A stretch of DNA of 24,403 nucleotides from Chara braunii (lineage: Eukaryota > Streptophyta > Charophyceae > Charales > Characeae): NCBI GenBank assembly GCA_003427395.1, contig BFEA01000381.1:674804-699206 (forward strand), given 5' to 3'. Positions 1 to 9,303 of this stretch are shown piece by piece. Both the position numbers and the translations under genes were made by a program. Below the pieces are notes generated by a model that had not been told where the DNA came from, ran no database searches, and saw nothing but the letters and a program-made list of their open reading frames with translations. Position 1 is the stretch's first letter. Each line of letters starts with the position of its first letter.

Positions 1-472
1 GTGCTTGGTGCTCTCTCTCTCATTCTTGTTGGAAAGGTCTGATTTCGTTTTGTTTATGTTTTTTTTTTTTGCAGAATGTTGTATGTTTTTTTTGTTTTTA
101 TTTCTATTTTTTCTTTTTCCGTAGGACAGGCTCGGCAATAAAGGCCGAGGCTAGGGAACAACCGGTCTACCGGTAGCCTGAGCCACGGGCCTTAACAACC
201 GGTAGGTACTGGTGGTTTAAAGCAACAACAGTGGACAGTCGCGCGGGACTTTCGGAGAGGTAGACGGGCCGCAATAGACCTCAGCCCGGAAATCATGGCA
301 GTCCAGTCCGCCGTGCGCATGAAGGAAGATACCTGTCAGTGACCCTTTCACGGGTCACAGGGCCTCGGAGTTGCTGCTCCACTCACCAAACTTCGTCGCC
401 TATTTGTGGGAAGTGGCATGTGCTGGGAAACGCGCCCATGGTTTGCACGCTACTAACAGCAAGAGATCGATG
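1..472. other. T-rich intergenic DNA, no gene seen
   Basis: Runs of T near 61-120 and an alternating GC-rich segment around 120-300 that repeats the short word AACAACCGGT twice. No reading frame here resembles a known protein and no RNA gene is apparent. It is probably transposon debris, but no element boundary could be found. Confidence 0.4.
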
Positions 473-544
473 CATGAACAGCAGTAGTTTTTGTTTTTTT
501 TTTTTTTTGTTTTTTTTTTCAGAAAAACATGAACAGCACTAGTT
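473..544 (-). mobile_element. tail-only retro-insertion flanked by 17-bp direct repeats
   Basis: A T-rich block (about 490-527) lies between two copies of a 17-base word that begins CATGAACAGCA and ends TAGTT (473-489 and 528-544), with one mismatch (G/C at the 12th base). This is what a target-site duplication looks like around a retroposed copy so 5'-truncated that only the poly(A) tail remains, here on the minus strand. The parent element cannot be told from the tail alone. Confidence 0.5.
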
Positions 545-820
545 ACCCATGGCCACTGGCCAACTTAGGGGATTGACGGTCAACACCCCAAGCCCCTTTT
601 TTCCCTTTTTTTGGGGGGGGGCAACGGCTCCTGGGTCACACCTAGCATTTGGAATCAGCAACTTCAGCAGTTCCTGAAACATGGCAAAAAAAAGCGGCCA
701 CTAAATCTGCATTCACGCCACTTCAAAAAAATGGCTGCAGTTTCAACCCCCCGCTAAACTCGCACATTCTGAAACTCTTACGATGACATAACTTTGTCTT
801 TTCTTGCCTATTTCAAACTC
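545..820. other. intergenic, nothing recognised
   Basis: Short homopolymer runs of T, G and A, and no convincing coding or structural signal. Confidence 0.4.
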
Positions 821-1062
821 AAAAGGTGACTTTGGGTGTAGTTTCCCTCTTTTTTTGTGGCGGGGACTCCGCGGAGTCACAGAAATGAGTTATAATGGCA
901 CTATGGGCCAAGATACAGTTTCGAATTGCAGTTTGGGCAATGTATACGACCCAGCGCTCTGGCCAGGTAGGGTGCCCTGCCCGAAGTGCAATTGCAAACT
1001 GTATCTTTCCCCTTAGTGCAATTATAACTCTTTTTGTGACTCTACTGAAGTCACCCCTTTTC
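821..1062 (+). mobile_element. MITE family copy A, long imperfect terminal inverted repeats
   Basis: The two ends are reverse complements over about 45 bases with a few mismatches: a left-side segment reading GAGTTATAATGGCACTATGG then CCAAGATACAGTTT, and a right-side segment reading AAACTGTATCTT then AGTGCAATTATAACTC. Further out, AAAAGGTGACTT near 821 is mirrored by AAGTCACCCCTTTT ending near 1061. The middle carries CTGGCCAGGTAGGGTGCCC. Copies B and C share the arms and the middle. There is no coding capacity, so this is a non-autonomous DNA element. The exact target duplication was not resolved. Confidence 0.65.
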
Positions 1063-1193
1063 CCCGAACAATCCCTTTCTGTGCGGTTTTTGGACAATAA
1101 TTCCTCAATGTACACTACTACACGTGTCATCCTTGTGCAGGGCAGCAGGGACCATGCTAATCTTCTCTGTGTCCCTCCATTTATTTATTTATT

Positions 1194-1409
1194 GAGCTAT
1201 AATTGCACTATGGGGCAAGATACAGTTTGCAATTGCACTTGGGGCACCCTACCTGGCCAGAAAGCTGGGTTGTATACATCGCCAGATGGCAGATTCAGAA
1301 GCTGGGTTGTATACACTGCCAGATTGCAGATTCAGAACTGCAATTCGAAACTGTATCTTGGCCCATAGTGCTATAACTCGGTTTTGAGACTCCCGCGTAG
1401 TTTCCCCTG
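1194..1409 (-). mobile_element. MITE family copy B, opposite orientation, internal 37-bp tandem duplication
   Basis: It matches the reverse complement of copy A: the order is TATAATTGCACTATGGGGC, the GATACAGTTTGC arm, CACCCTACCTGGCCAG, then the mirrored arm ending in TATAACTCGG. Inside, the segment starting GCTGGGTTGTATACA is present twice (from 1264 and from 1301, period 37), a duplication that copies A and C lack. The end next to a run of TTTA repeats looks truncated relative to A. Confidence 0.6.
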
Positions 1410-1696
1410 AGAAAAGGAGCAATCATCCCGGCCATCCCTCACAAAGGTCATCGCAGCTCACAGGCTGAGCAAGGCTCTCCGGCCAAGCAGAGCCGGGCTA
1501 CTACTGTGGGAGAAATTTTGCAACCCCTTCTCATCCAAGTTCAGTCCCTCTACGGTCTATCAGTCCACCAACGAACTACCAATCGAAGGGCCTACTCACA
1601 CTAGCGCCTTTTATGGCCCGATAGCTCAAATTTGATGGTTGGGACAGTCGCACGAGGCAGGGAAAGTGGCAAAAGCAGCAAACGGGGTATCAAATG
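1410..1696. other. intergenic; one open frame without ATG
   Basis: A plus-strand frame from about 1440 to 1632 is open for about 64 codons but has no start codon and no family resemblance that I can see. It may be a piece of an old transposon. Confidence 0.25.
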
Positions 1697-1990
1697 TCAG
1701 CGGCCTGGCAGGCCGCAGGAAAGGCATTTCGGCAGCACCTCTGGAGGTGGTAGCAATTTTTTTTTTTTCAGTTCGAGAGTTTGTAAAAGGAAAAACGAAC
1801 TTTTTTGAAAAACAAAAAAAGTCAAAGGATTTGGGCCTTGTGCAGTGTGACCACGCGCCGGCACCATTTTTGCAATTGCCAGAAAGTCGAGCTCGTGTCT
1901 TTTGTGACTTGCTGCCACTATATAACCTGCCGCTATATAACCGGGCGGGGTGGCATTTCAGCAAAAATCGGGATAGCAAAATTCGCAGAT
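1697..1990 (+). repeat. repeat rich in short palindromes
   Basis: It contains a perfect 7-base-arm hairpin (1700-1716, GCGGCCT / AGGCCGC) followed by CACCT-CTGG-AGGTG near 1737. The same two palindromes occur in reverse order and orientation at 3539-3595, including the shared word GTCAGCGGCCTG. This suggests two decayed copies of one family in opposite orientation. The open frames on both strands look like by-products of the palindromes. Confidence 0.35.
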
Positions 1991-2204
1991 TTTGCTGCTA
2001 TGTCACCGCTGTGTGAGTACGCCCTAAATAAGCTTCCAATGGTCCGTGTCCCTCCAATTTTAACAGATGTCTAGAACTGCATCATATCCATTACCCCGAA
2101 TGATTCTTTCTTATCTTTGATTTTTGAAGGGAAATTGGCAATTGCCTCAAGGTAACACTGTAGGAGTGACCTAGTACCCCAGGTAATTCAGAATTGGGGA
2201 AACC

Positions 2205-2380
2205 ACGCGGGAGTCACAAAAAATGAGTTGAAATTGCACTGTGGGCCAAGATACAGTTTAGAATTGCAGTTCCGGCAATGTATACAACCCAGCTTTCTGG
2301 CCAGGTAGGGTGCCCCGACTGCAATTGCAAACTGTATCTTGCCCCATACTGCAATTATAACTCGTTTTTGTGACTGCACT
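2205..2380 (+). mobile_element. MITE family copy C
   Basis: Same orientation and layout as copy A: CGGGAGTCACAAAAAATGAG, the arm CCAAGATACAGTTTAGAATTG, the core CTGGCCAGGTAGGGTGCCCC, and the mirrored arm ending TATAACTCG. The arms start and end with GAGTCAC / GTGACT. Its right end abuts the 13-bp direct repeat of the next insertion. Confidence 0.65.
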
Positions 2381-2434
2381 GAATTTGCATTCACCCAAAA
2401 AAAAAAAAAAAAAAAAAAAAAGAATTTGCATTCA
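2381..2434 (+). mobile_element. poly(A)-only retro-insertion with perfect 13-bp target duplication
   Basis: GAATTTGCATTCA occurs at 2381-2393 and again at 2422-2434. Between them is CCC followed by 25 A. A perfect target-site duplication around only a tail is the signature of LINE-type target-primed insertion that aborted almost at once. Confidence 0.65.
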
Positions 2435-2708
2435 TCAGTTTGGTTTTGCTACCGCGCATGCATGTACCAACTGACCTAGGCCGTTTGGACCTGCCATGAT
2501 TTCTGATACCCATAATCAGGAACTGGCTTACTCTTGGCGCCCTTTTCCCCAGCCCCCTTTCACTTCTCCCCTCTGTCACAGCTTGTCATCTTGGTGCTTC
2601 AAACCACCTGTACTTTTAACCCTTCACAAGTACTGTTGACCCTTCCCTTGCCGAGCCTGGAAATGCCCAGCATGCCCCAAAAAAAGGAACCGGTGCAGGC
2701 CTCCTCTT
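2435..2708. other. intergenic, nothing recognised
   Basis: Mixed-composition sequence between the tail-only insertion and the reverse-transcriptase fragment. No gene is seen. Confidence 0.35.
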
Positions 2709-3048
2709 AGCTGGCGGCCATAAATAAAATGACTCGGGACCAACGGCCTGGCCCAGATGGCCTACCAGTAGAATTTTTCTTCAATTTCAGGAATGTACTG
2801 TCATGGGAACTTCTGCACATTTTCAATAGGGTACTGTCAGTCTCCTAAAACTGCTCAAGGGACTATCACTCTCCTATTGAAGAAACGCGACAAAAAAGAC
2901 TAAAATTTTACAGACCCACATCTCTTCTCAACGCGTCAGGTAAGATCCTTGCCAAAACCCTCTTAGACGCTCTAGTCTCTCTGGAGAAGTATCCCCCCTC
3001 TTGAGAAAGTTAGTTCACCAGGATCAAGCTGGCTCCCTGAGAGAGAAA
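2709..3048 (+). pseudogene. LINE reverse-transcriptase fragment (decayed)
   Basis: Across frameshifts the plus strand reads like the N-terminal fingers of a non-LTR reverse transcriptase: RPGPDGLPVEFF near 2740-2780, then GTITLLLKKRDKKD near 2860-2900, then FYRPTSLLNASGKILAKTL near 2905-2970, and LVHQDQAGS near 3010-3035. These line up with the family signatures (S/P)PGPDGLP.EF, I.LL.K..., the RPISLLN.YKI.AK.L block and HPDQ.GF. In-frame stops and at least one frameshift make it dead. There is no endonuclease and no catalytic ADD part. The residues differ from those of the LINE at 17.7-23.5 kb, so it is a separate lineage. Confidence 0.7.
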
Positions 3049-3538
3049 TTCCATAGCAGAGATCCGGACACCAAGACAGGGATCCGGACCGTCCGGTGTC
3101 CGATGTCCGAATCAGGCGTCCTGATCCCTGTCTGGATGGCTGGAAAACGGGGGGTGGCCATTTTTTTTTTTTTTTGTCAGCCCAGTGGCAGATGGTTTTC
3201 TTCCATCCTTGGCTGCGGTGAAAAATTACTGGCCTATTTTTTATGGGGCCTGACTGGCATCCAGACAGGGCCGGAAGGAGGCCATTCCATAAAGTTTTTT
3301 TTTTCCCCTTCCATGAACGTAATTGTGCCCTCCCCTCGCGGCTTTGAACTAAACAAAGATTGTGTTTTTGGAGCATATGGAAGAATGTGCAAAATGAGAC
3401 TGAATCCACCTCCAAACATAGATAGAAAAGTTGCCACCTTTTTTGTCTTTTTTTTGGCAGGCTGTTTTCTTAGTCCACGATGTTTTGCAATAAGGTAAGA
3501 TGGGGGGAAAAAATTTGAAAGGTCATTTGAGAGTCAAT
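3049..3538. other. low-complexity and inverted-repeat DNA
   Basis: GATCCGGACACC and related words repeat directly and inverted between 3060 and 3140. CCCTGTCTGGATG near 3127 pairs with a copy of its complement near 3255-3270. A 14-15-base T run sits near 3162. No coding signal is convincing. Confidence 0.35.
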
Positions 3539-3595
3539 TGAGACCACCTCTGCAGGTGGTCTCAGAAAGGGTCCTCCGGCGGCCCCGCAGGCCGC
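3539..3595. repeat. perfect 11-bp-arm palindrome plus second short palindrome
   Basis: TGAGACCACCT, a four-base loop CTGC, then AGGTGGTCTCA (3539-3564). Next is GCGGCC-CCGCA-GGCCGC (3579-3595). In reverse complement the pair resembles the palindromes at 1700-1752. Confidence 0.5.
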
Positions 3596-3787
3596 TGACA
3601 AAAGGGTCACCGTTTAAGGGATTTGGGTAGCGGTCCTCTCCAGCATGACCCGAAAACTGACTCAAATTTTGAGAGACCCAAACTCTGCAAAATATGCAGA
3701 TTTGGGAACGATTTGAGGTTTTGGGCATGGTTCCGGTCGCAATGCTGTACCTCTTCAGATGGGACAAGTCCCTATGGCGATTTGGTA

Positions 3788-4062
3788 GGGAAAAGTCATA
3801 AAACCTCCCGGTGATGAAACCTTTCTATCCATTTCCAACCAAGCAGGGGAAAAGGTGCCGCACGCCCCAAAATCACTTTCGGCGTCATTTTTGCACACTG
3901 CAAAACACTTTCCCGCCATTTTTACACAGCGGCCGTTACCGGCGCAGCCAGGGTGCAAAAAAGACACCAAAAGTGATTTTGGGACCTGCGGCACTTTCTT
4001 CCCCAGTTGGGGGGAAATGGATACAAAAGATTTCATCGTTAAGAGGTTTTATGACTTTTCCC
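3788..4062. mobile_element. foldback element, ~110-base arms, 56-base loop
   Basis: The left arm 3788-3896 and right arm 3953-4062 are reverse complements at roughly 80 percent. Outer 20 bases (GGGAAAAGTCATAAAACCTC) are identical, and inner blocks GTGCCGCA and CCCAAAATCACTTT are also shared. There is no coding capacity. RNA read through it would form a long hairpin. A run of about 30 T follows at 4083-4112 and may be a separate insertion. No clear target duplication was found. Confidence 0.65.
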
Positions 4063-4080
4063 GATTTGACACTTTGCTGG

Positions 4081-4082
<2 letters not shown>

Positions 4083-4112
<30 letters not shown>
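4083..4112. repeat. poly(T) run of about 30
   Basis: Uninterrupted T just outside the foldback element. No matching direct repeat was found on its two sides. Confidence 0.7.
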
Positions 4113-4113
<1 letters not shown>

Positions 4114-5390
4114 TTCGCAAGAACAATGCTCCAATCTATTCATGGGGAGCAGCAAGTGCTCGGAACCGGGCCCAGCGTCCCATCCGAAAACATATTAGGA
4201 AACGTATGCGAGGCAATTGAGATACCTGTGACGCGCTAGTTCCCGGACCTGCGCCATATTCCGTTCCCCCCCTCCCCCCTTTTTTTCTTCCTATTCTTTT
4301 TGTCGAATTTTGGGTGACCATCCGGCAAGGCCTCTTTTTGTATTTTCATGGATGAAATATGTGAGAACCTCGGATCAGTTTTCGAAAATTTGTCTTTTGC
4401 AAATTCAGGAATTACATGGGAATTACGCGCACCTTAGCGAGCGCGCTAGGAATTTGACACAGCAGTTAGGAATTTCGAAATAAGCGGAATCTGACGTGTC
4501 CTTTCTTGCGCTTGAATGCTCTCAACCTCGTCTTGGAAAGCTTTGGGAAATTTCGTAGGAATCTGAATAGGCATAGGAATTTTTCCCGCGCCTGCTCTCC
4601 CGCGCGGATATGGTACTTTTCAATTTGAAATAGCTGTAAGCCTGTAACTGTTTTGGTGCCCTTTTTACCTCCGCGTCGACGCCATGCATGCGAGCCTCTC
4701 CTCCCCGCTTCCCTCGCTGCCTTCAACACTCTCCTCTTCGCGCTCACGCTCCTTCTCTCTCTGTAACCGTTTTCCATCTCTCTACCTTGCGCTGTGACGA
4801 ACAATTTTCTGTAAACGCGCGTTTTTCTGCGCGAAGCTGCTTGGGGAAATACGACGGGTCGGATGGGTGAACTGTGGGAAGATGGGTCGGGCGGGCAAAT
4901 TGCATGGATGTCCTTGTTTCTTTTTGTTTTCTGCTGGAAGTTTTCAGATCGGTGTCAGGAAAATCCCGTGTCAACGGTTGGGTAGCCGCGCCATGACGAG
5001 CGTGAGAAATAACTGTACCATAACTTCTTTCTTGTTCTGCTATGAGCGCTGGGAATTTTGGCGCGATCATCACGCGGGAATATCATTTTTGGATTTTCAA
5101 CAAATGGCGAGCCCCCATGGGCTCGCGGAATTGTTCCTCTCTTATTGCCTTTTCGGAATTTCCTTTTGCAATAAGGACTTAGGCTAGGAATTTAGGTACT
5201 CTGAATTTTGTTGCGCCACGCTTGCGCGCATCTTGCTGAGCTGGGAACTGGGCTCTGACTGGATCGCGCCCTTAATCCTGTGTAACTGACGTTTTTGGCG
5301 GGCGCGATTGTCTTTGTATCTTTCTTCCTTCTTGGTTTCCTCGCGTTTCCCAACCTTATCCTTCTTCCTCGCCTTACATACTCTGTTCTA
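4113..5390. other. long non-coding interval before the tandem gene pair
   Basis: Base composition rises toward GC with pyrimidine-rich stretches (about 4680-4770 and 5300-5370) that resemble plant 5' leader or promoter DNA. An 8-bp-arm palindrome GCGAGCCC-CCAT-GGGCTCGC lies near 5106-5125. The open frames on either strand overlap each other and show no recognisable domain. I see no gene that I can support. Confidence 0.35.
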
Positions 5391-5548
5391 ATTGGCCGAA
5401 GCGCTTGCATGACCGGATCAATGCGTGAAGTATGGCTACGACACCCACGTCGCGGCCTGGCTATGCAGACGTAGACACTTCCTATCTTCTCCTCTTGTCC
5501 ACCTGGGCTTAATCCCGTACCTTTCGCGCAGGCATGCATGCTATAAAT
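5391..5548 (+). promoter_or_regulatory. core promoter of tandem copy 1 (inverted CCAAT, TATA)
   Basis: ATTGGC (inverted CCAAT box) at 5391-5396 and TATAAAT at 5542-5548. The same arrangement recurs upstream of copy 2 with similar flanking words: TTCTAATTGGCCG here against TTCTGATTGGCTG there, and GCAAGCGC just after both TATA boxes. Transcription would start near 5572. Confidence 0.5.
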
Positions 5549-5571
5549 TTTGCAAGCGCGATTAATTTCCT

Positions 5572-5810
5572 CTCTAAGAATTCTAAGGTTAGCACGATCA
5601 GTGAGGGACGGCTAACAAGCAAGTTTGGAAGGTGAGTGAGTGTTAGAGTGGGGCGATCCGACGAGCTTGTGTCGGGTATGAGGGGTTGACGTGCGGGGCC
5701 GCGACCGACTGCGGCGCACGGGTGAACCTGACTTGCATGCTTGAACCAAGCGGGGTGACAACTCTGTGTTGATGCGAGGTAACGGACTGCCCACATTGGG
5801 AATGTGGAGC

Positions 5811-5882
<72 letters not shown>

Positions 5883-7057
5883 TGTGAGTATGGTATGAGG
5901 TTCTTTCTTTTGCTCGATTGTATAATTTTGGCTTTGGCTACGGCTGATTTTTTTTTTATCGCGGCCGCTCTTTAAATCATTCCTCGTAAATCGCCTCGAA
6001 TTCTCTTTGTAGTTTTTGCCCCGTATGTATGCATGAATGGGTGTGAGCTCTTCCTCATTAGCGATCTTTTTGGATTCTTGATCTTGTTCTGCGATGCTTG
6101 TCTAATTCTATCAAAAGCACCCGCTACGGATATTTAGATGTTTATTGTTAGTCCTTGATCGTCATAAGGCCACCAAGAACGTTGGGGGATGCTGATTGTC
6201 CTCTCCTCTTTTTTTTTTGGTCATGTGAATGGTATGGACATGAATGAAACATTAGGATCTCACCCCGCATAGCATGAGTAGTATAGTTGCATGTAGGGTA
6301 CAATCGCTACCGCGACATAGGAAACCCGAGCTTGATTCATTGCCGCCCGAGCGCACGCTCACGTACGACCACGATCTCGAAAAACCAAGTTGCGGCGTAC
6401 GTACACGTCTACATGAGCCGACCTCGAATTGATTAGAAGGATGCGGGAGGTCGGGTTCATTAGCTGGATATGGACGAGGAAAATCCCCTTTGGGTCATCG
6501 ATCGCGAAAGACTGAGGGATCCGAAGTATTGCGAGTACTGGGAAGGCGAACAACTCAGACGACGGGGAAACCTGCGAAACCCGGAATTCCCCTAAATGAT
6601 AGAGAACTAACGACTATGCGTGGGGGATTCCCACTAGCTATAACCTGCGACCCTAGGGGCCCAGACTACCCACATATGGACAATACTCAATACTACATAT
6701 CACTGGGCTTCACTGTTATTACTACCAGCTTCCCTCCCTTTCACCTCCTCCTTCCATACCACCAGCTCACCATGGTACCGTGGAACTCCATAGCTCGTTA
6801 TTGGCCCAGCCCACCGTGCGAGGATTGCCAGTAGTATCAGACACGCCAAGCTTTCGGCTTTGTCCGCCGAACCCGAACCGAAGCTGAGCAGCGATTGCGC
6901 AGCCTCCCCTTGCGGCCCGGCCCCGTCGGAGTCCGAAGCTTGTTACGAGTGGCGCCGACAGCAGCACGGACACCAAATTGTCCCAACAATCCACCAGGCA
7001 AGGGACCAACTACGGCGACGCCATGGCAAAGGCCATAGCCCTCTCCCTGAAGGCTGA
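5572..7057 (+). pseudogene. tandem copy 1 of an unrecognised gene (likely frameshifted)
   Basis: The proposed first exon is non-coding (about 5572-5631) and ends in a strong donor, AAG|GTGAGT, at 5632. An intron runs to about 6463 and contains the (GA)n tract. The second exon opens with ATG at 6470 (MDEENPLWVIDRERL..., 41 codons, with a CEYWEG motif). It hits a stop at 6593 after a run of four C, and the next frame continues NDRELTTMRGG... to a hydrophobic block, GF.VI.T.FPP, then LLLP, L..VPW and CEDC near 6824, stopping at 6832. A third frame (about 6836-7057) continues AKLSALSAEPEP...SESEACYEWRR. Copy 2 has the same blocks in one frame, so the switches look like indels. A missing C in the run at 6589-6592 would join the first two parts. 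I recognise no known family. Sequencing error is an alternative to true pseudogenisation. Confidence 0.5.
5814..5880. repeat. (GA)n microsatellite
   Basis: About 33 GA units lying inside the proposed intron of tandem copy 1; copy 2 lacks it. Confidence 0.95.
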
Positions 7058-7428
7058 AACGCGAGATACAATCCGTGCACATCATTTTCCACCATTGCCC
7101 CTAAGACTTGCCACAGCAGATCCCAGTCCGACCAGGGACTCCATCCCCACTCTCCTAAAATCCTAAGCACACCCCTTTTCTGCATTTTCGGTCCCCCATC
7201 CTACTCCAATCAGGAAGTCGCGCTGGGGGTGAGCTTGGGCGTCACAGCACGCTTTTTCTCTTCTTCTTGATCATCTGAATCTTGGTCCTGTTTCACGCTA
7301 CTCTTCGCGCTCTTCTTCTTCCCGCTCTGATCTCCTCGCCGAAATACCCTGCCGACCCCCCTTTTCATTTCCCTTAGTCAAGGAGGCGCGCAGTGTAAGA
7401 AGGAAACCCTTGATACACGACGATTCTG
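7058..7428. other. spacer between the tandem copies
   Basis: This includes the end of copy 1 and the pyrimidine-rich upstream region of copy 2 (about 7250-7370), which resembles the region before copy 1 (about 5290-5370). No separate gene is seen. Confidence 0.35.
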
Positions 7429-7557
7429 ATTGGCTGCAGCTGGGATCCGAAGGATCGACATGGCTTCCGTCGGGCAATCCCTGAGCCCTCCCCTACTCCT
7501 CCCTCTCTCAGTCCTAACCCTTCCTAGCATTTATCTTCTTTTCTGCAACTATAAAAT
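7429..7557 (+). promoter_or_regulatory. core promoter of tandem copy 2 (inverted CCAAT, TATA)
   Basis: ATTGGC at 7429-7434 and TATAAAAT at 7550-7557, followed by CCGCAAGCGC. TATA-to-donor spacing is 87 bases here and 90 in copy 1. Transcription start is expected near 7580. Confidence 0.5.
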
Positions 7558-7579
7558 CCGCAAGCGCTCCCTAAAATCT

Positions 7580-8749
7580 CTCTCTCGACTCATCTGCCCG
7601 CTTCCGAGAAAATGTGGTTAGATGGTATGAATGAAGGTGCGAGTCGAAAAGTCCCGACGAGTTGGCTGTAATCTGGACGCTCGGTGTACTTGATCGCCCG
7701 ACGGACTGTGGGATCTGAGTAGGGCCTTGTCGAGGCAAAGTCAGCGGGGTGACGATCGCTATAATGGATTTGGCACGTGACGGTTGGGATCATCTGTGCG
7801 AGTGAGATGTTCGAGGTTCGAGTCGGAAATGAGTGAGTGTATGGCCTGGGGCGATGGTGGAATCTTATGGCAGAAGTATTTCCTTTTCTATTGTCCTCAA
7901 ATTTGTATTTCCAAGTGCGAAGTCAGATCACTCGGCTCTTAAGCCTTTCCTGGACAAGATTGCCTGATATTCTGTGGTTGCTTTTCATTCGTTCTTCTTT
8001 CTTGGTCTCCGTCCATAATCTCTCCCTCTCTCCCTCTACCACACTATATCGTAATGGATGGATTATGGTAACCCTTACTTCTCTCGTTCGGTATGTACAT
8101 GCGGTGAGTCGCGTCAGAGAGTTGTTATGGCATGTTTGCGTGGCTGATCGATTGAATGATCTGATTGTTTGGGAGATGCATGATTAGGATCTGTTTGGAG
8201 CTTATCTTTGCTGCCTTGTGGACTGACAACCCCGACCCGACCGACCTCCAACTTCCCGTGCCCCCGCCTCGCCCCTTCCCGTACAACGAGAAAAGGATAT
8301 GTGTATGCGAGTGGGACGTACGAGAAGTCATCGCCAAGATCGGAGGACATTATTTATTTCCTCCAGAAACTCGGTGTTCTGGATTTGTCGCTGCAGGTTT
8401 TNTTGTCATCGATACGCTCTTCCCGCCATATTTGTTGTTGTTGCCCTTTAACGAACTAATCGTCGTACCGTGGGCGGCAGTGGAACCTCATGGGCCTAAT
8501 AATCTGTGTAGCGATTGTCGCCGCTTCGAGCGCTACCAAGCCAAGGGATCCCACTACCGCACACGTGGCGAGGACGAGCACAAGGAAAGAGTCACTCGAT
8601 TGAGACTCTCTACGTCGGATTCAGAATTGTGCAGCGAACGCCGACTAGACTTCGTCCTCAAATGGGATACGACATGTGTACCTGCCCCTTTTCACTCAAA
8701 ACGTAGAGCAACGGCTTGCTGGGAAGTTCAACGATACTTTTTGGATTGA
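7580..8749 (+). CDS. tandem copy 2 of the unrecognised gene; conserved frame intact
   Basis: The first exon (about 7580-7636) ends AAG|GTGCGAGT. The intron probably ends at ATTAG (8187), matching CATTAG before the copy 1 exon. The conserved frame is open to a TGA at 8747; its first in-frame ATG is 8180, which gives 189 residues, but that ATG would fall inside the proposed intron, so the true start is unresolved. Visible parts are a Pro-rich stretch (PVPPPRPFPYNEKR), a CEWDVREV segment, the hydrophobic block GF.VIDTLFPP, YLLLLPFNELIVVPW, the Cys pair LCSDC, and a charged tail with SDSELCSERR. Against copy 1 the block from GF to CxDC is ungapped. The hydrophobic run might sit in a membrane. There is no known domain. 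An ambiguous base (N) lies at 8402 inside the conserved block. Confidence 0.45.
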
Positions 8750-9303
8750 ATTTCCCGTAGGTGCCAGTCCCGCGCACGCCTTTTTCTCCCGACAAGCCCG
8801 CGTGGCGACGGACCTTCGTCTTGCTCCGGTCGGACCAACACGGGGGATTTCAGTATTGTTTGTGTCCCCACACTCAATTTTCCAAAAATCCTTGGCACAC
8901 CTGATCTTTGTTGTCCTTCTCGTGCCGCTTTCCACAAACCAAAGCACTCCGACCGAAAGATAGCACAGGGCATGAGGTTGAGTGTCACATACCAGGGCCA
9001 TTGCCCGGCTTCGGCTAATAATAGCTAAGAATATGAGATTAAGAGCATCAATATAGTTATGGAGCACTAAAAACCTTCACATTCTTAAAGAATCCTAACA
9101 GCCACAGACGGAGCACCACAAAATTTTTCAAAATACTAAAAGCCCTAGGGACCCCAAACAAAACCCTCTACGACCCTCCAACCCTGTTTTATTCATTGTT
9201 GGGCTCTTCCTGGCCTCAGAACCCCACGCTGTTCGGTTACAAGACAACACGGCTCACCCCGGCTTCGGCCAATATCGTTCCGACAGTAACCCTTGGTTGT
9301 CCC
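8750..9303. other. intergenic after copy 2
   Basis: Turns A-rich after about 9000. Open frames on both strands overlap one another and show no recognised domain. Confidence 0.3.

Noticed and set aside
4466-5073. Overlapping minus-strand frames of 109-112 residues
   Set aside because: They overlap each other and a plus-strand frame, have no domain, and sit in pyrimidine-rich DNA whose complement yields Arg/Lys/Glu-rich translations by composition.
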